A stretch of 64,000 nucleotides of DNA, taken from positions 62,001-126,000 of the forward strand of contig CAYPYN010000003.1 of NCBI GenBank assembly GCA_964415295.1, read 5' to 3'. Origin of the DNA: SB21 sp964415295 (GTDB lineage: Bacteria; CLD3; SB21). Position 1 is the first letter of the stretch, and the number at the start of each line of letters is the position of its first letter. The position numbers and the translations under genes were made by a program. Of the stretch, positions 33,455-48,400 are shown piece by piece. The notes below the pieces were generated by a model. It was not told the origin of the DNA, searched no databases, and saw only the letters and a list, made by a program, of their open reading frames with translations.

Positions 33455-36400
33455 ATGAGCGGATTGCCACGATTCTTCCAGATGATTTTTTCAATTCTTG
33501 ACACATCGACTTATTCCCATCGCGCGCCTATGTCAAGGATGAAGCTTGCCCGTGTGTTTATCCGCATAACCATGACTTTAGCGGTCATGGGACTAACCGC
33601 CATGGGAAGTGTGTCGGCACAATGGTCGACAAATCCGACTGTGAATAATCCCGTATCTACGACATTTGGTGATCAAAGATACCCTCAGAGTATTCCAGAC
33701 GGAAGCGGCGGGGTTTTCATTGTATGGGAAGATTACCGCGGCGGAGCCAATCCCGACATCTACGCCCAACGATTGAATGCAACCGGCTCACCACTTTGGA
33801 CGGTTGACGGCATTGTCATCAGCAGTGCGGTCCAAGGTCAGTACAATCCGAAGATCGTGAGTGACAACAACGGGGGTGCCATCATCACGTGGACGGATAA
33901 CCGGAACGGGGGGGCTAATTACGACATATATGCGCAACGGATCAACGCAAGCGGCGTCACGCTTTGGACAGCCAATGGCGTGCAGATAACCGGTGCGAGC
34001 GGCAATCAAACGGATGCACGAATTGCCGCCGACGGCTCGGGCGGAGCCGTAATTGCATGGAACGACAATAGGGGCGGTGCAACAGATATTTACGCCCAAA
34101 AGGTCAACTCGAGCGGAGTTGCACAGTGGACGGTCGATGGCGTGTCCATTTGCATAGCAACTGATAATCAAACCATCGGCGGAATAGCCGATGACGGTAC
34201 CGGCGGGGCGATCATCACATGGCATGATTTTCGAAACGGTACGGATAATCGGATCTATGCACAAAGAATCAGCAGTGCCGGAATCGTCCAATGGACAGCC
34301 GACGGAATTGCTGTCAGTACCTTCGCAAGTTATCAAGATTACCCGTCCATTACTGCTGACGGATCAGGCGGAGCCTTCATTGCGTGGCGTGATCTGCGTA
34401 ACGGAGATTTTGATTTGTATGCCCAGCGTGTCAGCAACGCAGGCGCTTTGCAGTGGGGCGTGAACGGCGTGGCCGTTGCCGTAGCCGACGGATTTCAGCA
34501 GATTCCGAGCCTTGTTGCGGACGGATCAGGCGGAGTATTTATAGGATGGTATGATACGCGCAGCACCGGCGCGGGGATCTATGCGCAAAGACTCAATTCT
34601 TCCGGCGTCGCCCTGTGGCCGGCCAATGGCGTGGCCGCCAGCACGAACGGTTCTCCTGATGAAGCCGTTATCACATCCGACGGTGCAGGCGGAATCTTTG
34701 TATCCTGGTATGCGACGCCCGCCATCGACGCAGACATTTTTGCTCAGCGCATAGATGGATCCGGTAATGTTCTGTGGGCGCCAAACGGCAATGTCGTTTG
34801 TTCCGCAAACGGTTATCAATTCTGGCACACGATGGTATACGACGGCTCCGGGAATGCGATCGTTATTTGGTCGGATCAGAGGAGCGGAAATTATGACGTA
34901 TATGCACAGCGCATGACGGCACAGGGCGACTTGGGTGTCAACAATCCGTATTTCACCGTCAGCTCGACGGCGCCGGGGTCGAACGCACGAAATATCAGTT
35001 CAAACAGTAACATTACCGTAAATTTTTCACAAGTCGTCAATGTTGCTACCTTGACGGCTGCGAACATAAAAGTCTACGGCTCGCAGACCGGACTTCATTC
35101 TGCTTCATATACACCCAGCGGCTTAACGGTGACGATCAATCCGGATGTTGATTTCAAACCCGGTGAAGCCGTTTCGGTTATTCTGACCAGCGGTATCAGG
35201 GCCACGGATACGGATACTCTGAAAACATATGCGACGCAATTTACCGTAGCCTCCAGCGTGGCCGCGGCTTCTTATCCTCAGTCCGCTGCAAATTTTGGCG
35301 CCGGTAATGGCCCGCATTCCGTCTATGCCGCAGATTTTGACGGCGACGGCGATCTGGATATGGCTATAGCGAATTATAATTCCAATACCGTTTCGATACG
35401 GTTAAACGACGGCACAGGAAATTTTTCAGGTGCAACAGACGTTGGTGTTGGCGCCAATCCAACATGGGTCACTGCAGCCGATTTCGATGGTGACAATGAT
35501 CTTGATATCGCCGTATCCAATGAAGGGAGCGGAACCGTCTCGATCAGAATTAACGATGGCGCCGGTAATTTCTCCGGTTCGACCAATGTTGCCGTCGGCG
35601 CTACTACTCGCTCCGTGATTGCGGCTGATTTCGATGGCGATGGGGATCTGGATATTGCGGCCGCCAACGAATCGAGCGGTAATGTGTCGATCCGGTTGAA
35701 CGATGGGGCTGGTAATTTTTCAGGAACAACCAATGTGGCTGTGGGATCCGCGCCTCAATCCGTCGCCGCGGCGGATTTTGACGGGGACGGAGATCTGGAC
35801 CTTGCGGCAGCCAATCAAAGTTCCGACAACATCTCTATTCTCAGAAATGACGGTTTGGGAAATTTCGTCGGCATCGGCAGTGTGGCGGTTGCATTTGGTC
35901 CGGCATCCGTGGTTGCCGCCGATTTTGACGGGGACGGGGATGCGGACCTTGCGTCGGCAGGACTCAGTTCCAGTGAAGTTTCCATACGCCTCAACGATGG
36001 CGCCGGCAACTTTTCCGGCACAACGGACGTGACGGTTGGTTCCAGTCCGTTCGGGGTTACTACGGCCGATTTTGACGGCGACGGCGATATGGACATAGCC
36101 GCCGCGAAATATTTTTCAAACGATGTGGCCGTTCGCTTTAACGATGGATTCGGTAATTTTTCCGGATCGATCAATCGTGCGGCAGGAACCAATGCAAGAG
36201 CGCTCATTGCCGCGGATCTGGACGGTGACGGCAAGCTGGAGATAGCAACGGCTAATTTCGGTTCCTCCAATTTTTCGATCCTCAAAAATGCTTCAGGTTA
36301 TTTCAATGTTACATCCGTAACCCCGCTGCAAAATCAGGGTAATGTTGGCATTTCATCGAATATCTTCGTCAATTTTCCTCAAGATATCAATGTGGCCACT

Positions 36401-39400
36401 TTAAATAATGCCACGATCAAGATCCGCGGTTCCCACAGCGGGTTACATACGGCTAATTATTTTTACGAAGCCAGCTTATCCATCGATCCCGATACCGATT
36501 TCAAATTTGGTGAAGTAGTAACGGTCACGCTCACCAACGGTATCATTGGGACCAACACCGACACGCTCAATCCCTATACCTGGCAATTTACCGTTGGTGC
36601 GTTTGCCGCGACGGGAACTTTCAGCCCGCTACCCGGTGCAACGGTCGGCTCCACTCCATTCGGAGTCAGTCTGGCCGACCTGGACGGGGACGGCGATCTT
36701 GATATGGCTGCGGCCAATGATGTCGACGGAACTGTCTCGATCCGGTTCAATGATGGAACGGGCAATTTTTCCGGAAGTACAGATCTTTCATCCGGAACAA
36801 ATTCAAGAGCCGTGACAGCCGCCGATATCGACAATGACGGGGATTTGGACCTATTAATAGCTTCCTCCGGTTTTGTAGCGTCCTATATCAATAATGGTTT
36901 AGGTAGTTTTTCAGGCCCAAATAATTTTGCGATCGGCGGAAACGGCCAATCCGTGTTTGCAGCGGACTTTGACGGCGACGGCGATGTTGATTTTGTCACG
37001 GCCAACAGCGGATCGAATAATGTGTCGATCCGTCTCAACGACGGCGCAGGTAATTTTTCCGGCACTACCGATGTGGCGGTGGGAAATCTTGCGATCGGCG
37101 TAACGGGAGGGGATGTTGACAGCGATGGGGACATTGACCTGCTTGCATCGAATTATAACGACAATACAGTATCCATTTTACTCAACGACGGCGCGGCGGG
37201 TTTTTCTTCCGGAGGGACTTCTTCTGTAAGTTTTGGTCCGGTCATGGTCAGACTGGCCGATCTGGACGCCGATACCGATCTTGATCTGGTTACGGCCAAT
37301 GAGGGTGGAAGCGATGTATCCGTCCGCCTCAACGACGGCACAGGTGTTTTTTCCGGTGGTTCCGACATTAGCGGTCTGGTTTCTCCGCGCTCAGTATTTC
37401 TCGGTGATCTTGACGGCGACGGCGACATCGATTTAGCCGCTGGAAATACAGGCGGGGCAACTACCGTATCAATTCGTGTTAACGACGGTTCTGCCAACTT
37501 TTCCGGTTCCTTTAATGCACCCGTCGGACCCGGTCCAGCCTGGTCGATTGACGGCGGGGACATGGATGGTGACGGCGATCTTGATTTGTTACGTGTGGAC
37601 GGTTCCGTCAGCGGAAATACGACCGTATTGAAAAATAACAATATCATTCTTCCCACATCCGTCATTCCGACGCCCAATTCCGTGGGCATAAGTCCCTCAG
37701 CAAATATCGTAGTGGTATATCCTGAAGATATGAGTTTGTTCGACGCCAAAGTGTTCGGCTCGGTAAGCGGTTACATGAATACGTCGTTGTTCTATGATAA
37801 TGTCTTGTATACTCTGACAATTGATCCTGCGGCCAATTTTAAACCGGGTGAAGTGGTTACCGTGATCATGTCTGGCGCTTCAAATGTCGCCGTCAGCGGA
37901 AATATTTTGAGGAACATTCAATTCCAGTTTACGGCCGCGCCATCCTTTGCCGCGGCGTCCTATTCTTTACCGGCATCAAATCTTGCCGCCGGGACAAACC
38001 CTGGCGGCGTTGCGACGGCAGATTTTAACCTGGATGGTACGATCGATATCGTTGCCACTAATGTTTCACCGAGTGAAGTCACGATCATTCTTAACGACGG
38101 CATCGGCGGAATTTTATCAAGTTATACGGTACCTGTTGGAAGCAATCCGTACGGTCCTCATGTGGCCGATCTCGACAACGACGGCGATGTGGACATTGTC
38201 ACAGCGGACGCAGGAGGGAATACCGTTACCACTTTGCTTAACGACGGAGCCGGTAATTTTTCAGGACCAAGTGTTGCAGTAGGCTCCGGTCCGTATGCCG
38301 TTCAATCCGCTGATATTGACGGCGACGGGGACCTTGATCTGGTTGTGGCGAACGCGAATTCAAATAATGTGAGCGTTTTGATCAACGACGGCGCGGCAAA
38401 TTTTACCGGCGGCGCTACGGTTTCTGTCCAAACAACGCCGTATGATATTGTCGCCGGAGATTTTGATCAGGATGGCGATATGGATTTCGCGACGGCCAAT
38501 GTGGGGGCAAGCAGCGTGTCGGTTCGTCTGAATGACGGCGCCGGCAATTTTGCTTTGTCATCCGATCCGGCTGTTGGCGCCAATCCGCAAGGCATTCAAG
38601 CGGCGGATCTGGATGGCGATGGTGATATCGATCTTATCACCGCCAATACCACATCCAATGATGTTTCTGTATTGCTAAATGACGGATCAGGAAACTTTTT
38701 CGGCGGTCAAACACCGACGGTCGGTTCCAATCCTTACTCGATTGTTGCCGGCGACTTCGACGGTGACGGCGACGTGGATTTTGCGACCGCAGACTGGATT
38801 GCCAATACGGTTTCTGTTCGTTATAACGACGGTACGGCCAATTTTTCAGGAAGCACAACGATCTCTGTCGGATCACAGCCTTACGATATTGCCGCAGCGG
38901 ATCTTGACGGCGACGGTTCTATCGATCTGATTACGCCCAATGCGGGTTCCAATGATGTTTCGATCGCATTCAATGACGCGATCCTGCCGGCGCCCACTGG
39001 TTTTTATGCGGTGGCGCAGAATAACCAGGTGGAACTGAACTGGACTGCCGTTCCGGGCGCAACGATCTATCGTATTTACCATGACCTGAGTCCCAATCCC
39101 GTCATACAAACCGACTCTTCTTTTGGTACTAACAAAACGGTCACGGGCTTAGTTAACAATAATCTGTATTATTTCCGCATCAAGGCGATCAACGCAACCG
39201 ACGAAAGCGTCTTCTCCAACGAAGACGCAGCGGTTCCGGTAGCGGCTGCCGGTCAGGCGCTGAGTCTTGAGGGCATTGATGATGAGGCGGCGATCTTTAC
39301 GTCATACCAGAACTTGGGTGTTGACCCATCATCGGTCACGATCAGCGCTTGGGTTAAACCAAACGGTACGTCTCCGTCGATTTCCACGATCTATGAAGGC

Positions 39401-42400
39401 CAAGGGATTATCCTTGATGCCGGAGGTTATCTCGGATTAACGCGCGGCGATTATACCGGTCAAGACCGTATTTGGGCGTATCTATGGGACGGGAGCCAAA
39501 TATTTGTAGGAATTCCATATACGAACGGCGTCTGGACTCATGTGGCGGTCGTTCTTCGCAATGGTCAGCTTTACGCCTATAAGAATGGTATTGTTGTGGA
39601 TTCTGCAGTCAGTGGAAATGTCCAGAATATTACATCCGGCTCCATCGGTGTCGGTGTGAATCCATACAATAGCCTGCATTTTGAAGGTCAGATCGATGAA
39701 ATGCGGATCTGGAACCGCGGGTTGACGGATGCGGAAATGGCATCGGTTCAGGCTAGCCCATCACGTGGGGACGAAGCAGGTCTTTTGGCAAACTGGCATT
39801 TTGATGAAGGCTCGGGTTCGACCGCATTCGATGCTTCGCCAAATAACAGAAATCTTACGCTGTTCAACGGTCCTACATACGTTGTATCCGGCGCGATGGC
39901 GCCTCCGCTGTCAATCGTTTCGACCACACCATCGGTCAATGGGCTTTCTATTCCTGCTAACAGCAATATTATTGTAAATTTCACATCGGATATTATTACT
40001 GATAGTCTCAATACGAGAAATGTTCTCATTCGTGGTGCGCAAAGCGGTGATCATACTTTTACATACGGATACGGTGCGCAAACGGTAAATATTGACCCCA
40101 ATACGGATTTTATTCCCGGTGAACTTGTTACCGTCACTTTGACCCGGGGTATAATAGCCATAAGCAGCGATACGCTTAAACCATATTCATGGCAGTTCTA
40201 TGTTCAGACGAATCTTGCGACGGGTTTCTTTTCCGCGGGCGATACCGTTGTCGTAGGAACTTTTCCCAAAGCCATTGCGGCTGCCGACTTCAATAACGAC
40301 GGAAGTCTGGATATGGCGGTTGTCAATCAATCGACAAACGATGTTTCCATTGCCATCAATGACGGCTCGGGCGGCTTCACCGTTTTGTCAAACGTAGCGG
40401 TGGGCAGTCTTCCTTATGAGATCGCGTCTGCTGATTTTGACGGCGATGGCGATCTCGATATTGCGGTTTCTAATAATTCCAGCTCGGATATATCTATTCG
40501 TTCAAACGATGGAAGCGGCAATTTTGGTGTGCTTGCCAATATCAGCACGGGTGTAGCTCAGTTGACCGTTGCTGCCGGAGACTTCGACGGCGATGGCGAC
40601 ATCGATTTGATCTCTTCAGAGAGCGGAACGCAGTTGCGCGTTCGCTTGAACGACGGTACAGGATCGGCCTTCTCGCCCGGCAATGTGATCAATGTTCAGA
40701 ATAATCCGTACTTTATCACAGTCGCCGATTTCGACAATGACGGTGATCTCGATCTGGCGGCATCGAACTACAGCAGCGGTACATTCTCCGTACGCTTGAA
40801 TGATGGAACGGGTCTTTTTGGCGCCGGCGGTGATTTCACGACCAACGGTGTCCAGCCGAGAACCATTCGCGCGGCCGACTTCAACGGCGACGGACTCGTG
40901 GATATTGCTTTCTGTAATGAGAATAGCGGCAACGTAGGGATCAGACTGAATGACGGTGTTGGCGGATTTGCCGGTAATGAAATCGGCGTCGGTTCATTGC
41001 CGCAATCCATAACTTTGGGTGATTTTGAAGGAGATGGCGACATGGACGTGGCTGCCGTGAACTACGGATCCACGAATGTCCAGACGATTATTAACGATGG
41101 CGCCGGTAACTTCTCAGCAGGATCTGCCTACGCGACGGGTAATGGCGGTGTTACCATTTCTTCAGGTAATTTCTCCGGCATGGCGACTATGGATATTGTC
41201 GCTGCTGACAACACAGCGAATGTGGTCTATGTTCTCGAAAATGCACCGGTGTTCCAGACGACAACTGTAGTCACGTCAAAGGGTGATGGCGGCGCCGGCT
41301 CATTGCGCGAAGCGATCAATTACGCCAATTCTCACTCAGGTCCCGATACGATCATTTTCAACGTCTCGGTCGATTCCGTTTTACTCGCCTCTCAGTTACC
41401 TGACATTACGGATGATTCTCTGTTCATCAATGGCGACTTTAATTCAGACAACATACCCGATGTCGTTATTGATGGCGTCAATAACGGTATCAACGAATCG
41501 TTCGTGCGGATCGCCGCAAACGATGTCAGCATCAAGGGATTGACGATCATACGTTTTGTTCAAGGCTCGGAAGCGGCCGTTACGATCAGCAACAGCGCGC
41601 ATCGTGCCAGAATACTATACAATTATATTGGTACCGACGGCAGCGCGTTGTACAGCAACGTCAACAATATTGACATTTCGGCTCCGGCGGGTGGAGGCCA
41701 TCACGAAATTCGTGGCAATGTTATCTCAGCGCGGGGTTACGGTATTCAGTTCTACGGCGCATCGCTTGATCCGGATAGTACCATCATTGCGGATAATAAG
41801 ATTGGAACGAATTCCGCCGGGACCGCGGCGCTGACTTATCCCACCAATCTCGCCGGGATCTATGTGCAGAACGGTTCGGGCTTGAGAATTCACAACAATT
41901 TGATTTCAGGATGGACGAGCGAAAGTGCCAAAGCGATAAGTTTTGGATATTCGGGCTTCGGCTACTACGCGAAGAACGTCGAGTTATATGGAAACCGGAT
42001 TGGAACAGACGCGTCCGGAACGGCCGTCATTCCGAATTATGCCGGTATCATTTTTGACGTTGGTTCTAACGGCAATTTGGTAGGTGACGGTACGCCGGCC
42101 GGCAGGAACATAATTTCCGGTAACGGGAATAGCGGTCTGCAAATGTTTTCCGATTCCAATAAGATCATGAATAACTTTATCGGTGTGGATGCCACGGGCA
42201 ACAGCGATCTGGGCAACGGTTTCGCGGGAGTCCATCTGCAGAATTCCAGCTACAACACCATCGGAAATAATGTGATTTCCGGAAATAATGCCCATGGTGT
42301 GTGGATATTTTCGAATGGGGGTTATTCGAATGACAACTTGATCATGAACAATAAAGTCGGTGTTGGCATCGATGGTATGACCCCGGTAGGTAACGGACAG

Positions 42401-45400
42401 CACGGCGTAAGGATCTATGCCGTATTCGGATGGGGAGCGCGCCGCGACAGCCTGATCAATAATGTGATAGCTCATAATAATTTTAACGCCGTCGAAATGG
42501 ACGGTTCGTCCGACGCGGATAGTCTGATCATGCACGGCAACAACATGTTCAACAATGCGCTCGGCGGCATGAATTTCGTATCCGGTTCGAACGGAAGTAT
42601 CGTTGCGCCAAAGATCAATTCCATAACTCTTGATTCCGTGGTACATGGTCATTCATCGCCTAACGCGTATATCCAGGTTTACGCCGACTCGACCAACCAG
42701 GGCCGGTTACTTTTAGCAACAGGTTACGCCAACGCCGCTGGAGATTTTGATCTTCCCGTGACACTGTTCGGTGTTGAACCGCCTTTTCTTACGGCATTGC
42801 AGGACAGCGCCGGACGCACGTCGGGATTTTCTGTTCCTATTGGGCTGACCCTTACCGATCCGAGTATGGTAAATTCTTTGGCGGATGACGGTTCTCCGGG
42901 CACTTTACGCTACGGGATAAACTACGCGAATAGCCATCCAGGGCCGGATTCCATACGATTTGACATATCTCTGTTGGGCCAGACGATCAACTTGAATAGC
43001 AATCTTCCCGATATTACCGATGACTTTACGTTTATCGATGGCGATGTTGATGGTGATGGTCGTGGCGATATTCAGTTGTATGGCTTCAGTCCTACAGCAG
43101 ACAAGGGTTTGAATATCTTATCGTCTTACAATGAAATCCGTAATTTGAGAATCTCCAATTTCTTCAATAATGCCAGCGGTATTGACATAGACGGCGGGAA
43201 TTACAATATCGTGACGGGTTGTTACGTTGATGACAATGAAGTCGGTATTCATATCAAGAATGGCGGTCGCGGGAATCGAATTGGCGACGGAACTATTCAG
43301 GGTAGAAATTACATTTTCAATAATACATATAATGCATCGCCGGGCATTATCATCGAACATTTTGGTTCGGATTCCAATATTGTAGCCGGTAATTTTATTG
43401 GTACCGAAGATGGCGTCACGGGCAGTGGAAATGGAGCCGACGGCGTTATTATCCGTCTTGGCGCCAAATACAACCGGATCGGTGATGCGAACGCGCAAGT
43501 TTACAACGTGATTTCCGCTAATAACAACCACGGCATCCTGATCGAATCCGACAGCAATATGGTGGTTAGAAATCTGATCGGAACCGATTCTACCGGTACC
43601 GTGGCCATGGGTAATCAGGGTTATGGTATCCATATCCTCAACGCCATTGGAAATATGATAGGTGACGGAACTCCGGCAGGCCGAAATGTTATTTCAAATA
43701 ATTCATCAAGCATTCTGAGCGGTGCCGGGGTCATGGTTGAAAATTCCTCCGGTACCTCGATTTTGGGTAATTTTGTCGGAGCGGATATTACCGGTTTGGC
43801 AGCCATGCCAAATTGGGCCGGCGGAGGAGCGGGGTCGGGAGTCACGCTGAATAACAGTTCTTATAATATCATCGGTGATGGTACGGACGGTGGACGAAAC
43901 GTGTTCGGTGATAACGGTTCGGGCGCAGATTTTCCTGTGCAAGTCTACATTCAGAATAGCTCAAATTATAATCTCGTCGCAGGTAACTATGTTGGCACAG
44001 ATTCAACCGGAACGAGCTCACTTGGAACCGGTAATGGAATCGGTGTCTACGGCAGTGTGAACAACCAGATCGGTCTTAATGCCGGCGCGGCGGCCAACGT
44101 GATTGCAGGCAACAGCGGTGATGGTATTATACTTAACAATGCAGATTCAACAAAAGTATTTCAAAATTATATCGGCGTTGACCGCACCGGCGCTTCGGCA
44201 CTTCCGAATAACACCGGTATCGTTATTGAAAACGGAACTCAATACGCCCTTATTGGCAACAACACCGGTTCCGGCGGGAACATCCTGTCAGGAAATTTTA
44301 ATGATGGAATTCGTATTCAGGATGTTGGAACCGACAGCAATTTGATTATTGGAAATTTGATCGGAACGGATCTTTCCGGCAGCACGGCTTTACCCAATGG
44401 TAACGACGGAATTCACATCGACGGCGGTTCAGCGAACCAAATAGGAGAAATCGGTTTCGGTAATCTGATTTCCGGAAATAGCGGGAATGGCGTTGCGATT
44501 ATTGGCAATACCGGCATAGCGGCGTACAATGTCGTCATGCATAACCTGATTGGCGTCGCCGCCGACAGCGTTACTGCGCTGGGTAATGCTGGCCACGGAG
44601 TGTTTATTGCGGGTATTTCGACCTTTGCGCATAACAACGAAATAATCCGAAATCGGATTGCCTATAATACGAATTTTGGAATTACCGCCGATCAAACCGG
44701 ATTTCAGGTGGATAGCGACCGTTTCTTCGCCAACGAGATCTATTCCAATGGCGGCGGTGGTATTTCGCTCGTAGCGGGTGCGCATCAGAATGTCTGGGCG
44801 CCTGTGATAACCTCCGTCGGCTTGGACTCCACAGTCAGCGGTTATGCGGGACAAAACGCACTGATTCAGTTATATGCTGATTCGGCAAATCAGGGACGCA
44901 TTTTCCTCGACTCGGTTTACGCCAATGGGTCCGGCAATTGGGCCATGAAAGTGCCGCCAATGCCGGGGATGAACTATACGGCCATTCAGGACAGTTTCTT
45001 CCATTCGTCGGCTTTCTCGGCGCCGGTGCCTGCGGTGTACATTGATCCATTGGTCGTCACTACCACGCTGGATGACAGTTCCATCGGGACGCTCCGGTAT
45101 GCGATCGCTTTTGCGAACACGCAATTCGGACGTAATCTTATTACGTTCTCCCTCTCACCTAATGATACGATCTTTGTCACGCGGCCGATGCCCAATATCA
45201 CCGATACGCTGGATATCGACGGCCAGGCAACGAATGTAACGATCAGCGCCGCACCGGGCTTTACCGGATTTACGATGTTCAGTTTACGCGCACCGTTCAG
45301 TCAACTGCGCAATTTCAACATGTTCGGCCGCGGCATCGCACAGCGCGGTATATTCCTTGACAACGCGGGAGCAGGCGGAAACGACAGCAAATTAGACAAT

Positions 45401-48400
45401 GTGGACGCTGTGGAATTTACCATCATCGGTATCCAGGGCGATGCGGTGCGTGATACGATTCTCAATAGTCACGTTGCCGGAAACGGTACGGCTGGAATTG
45501 TGCCGGGCATTTTGTGGGTGATCGAAGGTAATATGATCGGAACGGATGCGCTTGGAGCGGTGGCTTATGGGGTACCTCAGCAGAACGGCGTTTATGTTAA
45601 TGTATATGGCGGCGTGAAGATTCGTCAAAACACGATTTCCGGTCATTCGGCTGCCGATGCCGCCGGTGTAAGGATCGTGGAAAGCAATAACAACGAGATT
45701 GTCTTCAATGCCATCGGAGCCGACTATTTAGGAACTTCGGCGATACCGAATTATTACGGCGTGCTCATTGATTCCTTGTCCAAACATAACTACGTCGGTA
45801 AACCGGGATTCTTAAACGTGATCTCCGGAAATACGAACGCCGGTGTCTGGATTCAGAATAACGGCGCCGACTCCAATTACGTTCTGAACAACAGAATAGG
45901 CGTGGATTTTGGCGGAACGGTCGCAATGGGCAACCAGGTTGGTGTGGGAACGCTTCAGACCACCGGTCCGAATTTCATCGGAGATGGCACTCCTGCCGGT
46001 CGAAATATTATTTCTGCGAACACCTCTCACGGCCTGTATCTGTTTGGGCCTGATGTGGCAGACAATAACTTTATTGGTACGGACATCACAGGTACCGCGG
46101 ATCTGGGCAATGCGGCATTCGGCGTGTACGTATACGGCGCCAATACGCGGATCATGAATAACGTTATTTCAGGAAACGACAATGCCGGCGTTTACATTGC
46201 CGGAACGACCGGTCATATCGTGGCGGGCAATTTTGTCGGAACGGATTCAACGGGAAATCTCGCTCTGCCGAACCTCGCGGGTATCACGTTGACCAATATT
46301 GCTTTTGGTTCGATGATCGGCGGTTTGACACCGGCGGAAAGAAACGTGATCTCGGGCAATACCAATTCGGGATTGCGTATCGAGAACGGCGCCCGCAATA
46401 TCACCGCGATCGGCAATTACATCGGTTTGTCTGCCGACGGCCTCAATGATCTTGGCAACGGAGGCAACGGCGTTGAGATCGATGATGCCAGCGGAAATCA
46501 GATCGGTAACGGCACGCTGAACGGACGTAATTTTATTTCTGGCAACGATAACTGGGGTGTGGACATTCAATTCCTTGCCGATTCAAATGTCGTGATGGGA
46601 AATGTGATTGGAACCGATACGTCCGGTACAAATGCAGTCGGCTATAGTATCGTCGGCGTAAATGTTTCAGGTCCTTTCAATAGGGTAGGCGGTTATCAGC
46701 CAGGTCAAGGCAATATCATCGGCGGCGGTATCGGTTATACCGTCTCGCTCGGCAATTCGACGGACAATCTCATTGCCGGTAATTTTATGGGAGTTACGCC
46801 TTCCGGCACGCCGATTTCAGGCAGTTCAAGCGGATTCTATATTACAGGTAATTCGCGCCGGGACAGCCTGGTTGACAATACCATTGCCTATTTGCTCAGC
46901 AGTCCGTTGTTTATTCAGGATGCTCCGACGGACAGTATCATATTCTTTGGTAACAAGATCCACCATAATGCCGGCGATATCAGCGTTAATGCCGCGGCAC
47001 AATTGGGCGTAGCGCCTCCGCGTATCACTATGGTCATGCCGGATTCGACCGTGATGGGAAATGCCGCACCGAATGCGCTGGTACAGATATTTGCCGACAG
47101 TTCCAACGACGGGCAGATTTTTGTTGATACCACCTACGCCAACGGCGCCGGATTGTGGGCGAAAAAAGTTCCTCTCTACGCAGGTATGAACGTGACCGCG
47201 ATGCAGGATAGTTTGGGTAACACATCAAATTTCTCTGCTCCTTTTACACCGAGTTTTGCACCTGCCGACCCGACGGGGCTTTTCGCGATTGCACGAAACG
47301 GACAGGTGGAGCTGAAGTGGAATGCCAATTACGACGGATTAACAACGAAATACCGGATTTACTTTGATGTAACAACCAATCCTGCACTGTTACAGGACAG
47401 CACGACGGGTGGGGCGACCGATACTGCCAAAACAATTACAGGTTTGACCAACGGTCAGATCTATTATTTCCGCGTGACCGCGTTGAATGCCATTGAGCAA
47501 GAAAGCGGCTTCTCCAATGAAGATGCCGCGGTGCCGGTTGTTGAGGCGGGGAAAGCGCTGGTGTTGGATGGTGTGGACGATTACATCCTTGCCGATTCAG
47601 TCGATCTTGTGTCTACCGATTTCACGATCGAATTCTGGGTAAAAAAGAATGCTGCCGGCAATTTGATTATTTCACAGGGTGGTTTACCCGCCAGCACCAA
47701 CAATTTCCTCGATATTGGATTTGAAGCTACGCATCAAATCTACATGGAATTCTGGAATAACCGGATTCAAAGCGGATACGTGTTCGATAACAACTGGCAT
47801 CACGTTGCATTTACCGCCAATCGCGGAACCGGAGAACGTATCCTGTATGTGGATGGCCAATATGAGACTTCCAATATCTCTGGTATTTATGGCGGCCAGG
47901 GACTTCTCTTCATTGGTGTAGAGTCGTTGACGTACGGCGGTCCATTTAACGGCGGTCTGGACGAGATCCGGATCTGGAATTCAGTCAGGACACCGGCCGA
48001 GATCTCAGGCAATATGACTAAATCACTTCGCGGCGACGAACTAGGTCTGATGAATCTCTGGAAGTTCGATGAGAGCGATCCTTCAGCGGTGGCATTTGAC
48101 GCCACGCCGAAATCCAATAATGGCGTTCTGTACAACGGACAGGGAAATAACTTCGCCGCATCCGGCGCGATGGCACCCCTGGCGCCGAGCGGTCTGTATG
48201 CGATCGCGGGCAACGGCCAGATCGAGTTGAAATGGAACGCGAACCATGAAGCCGATTTCGACAAATATTATGTCTACGGAGGTACGTCCGCCAATCCCAC
48301 CACGATCATTGATTCAACAACGCTTGTTTCAGATACAACGCTGACGGTTACCGGACTGGTGAACGGCACACAATATTTCTTCCGTGTTGCGGGTGTGGAC

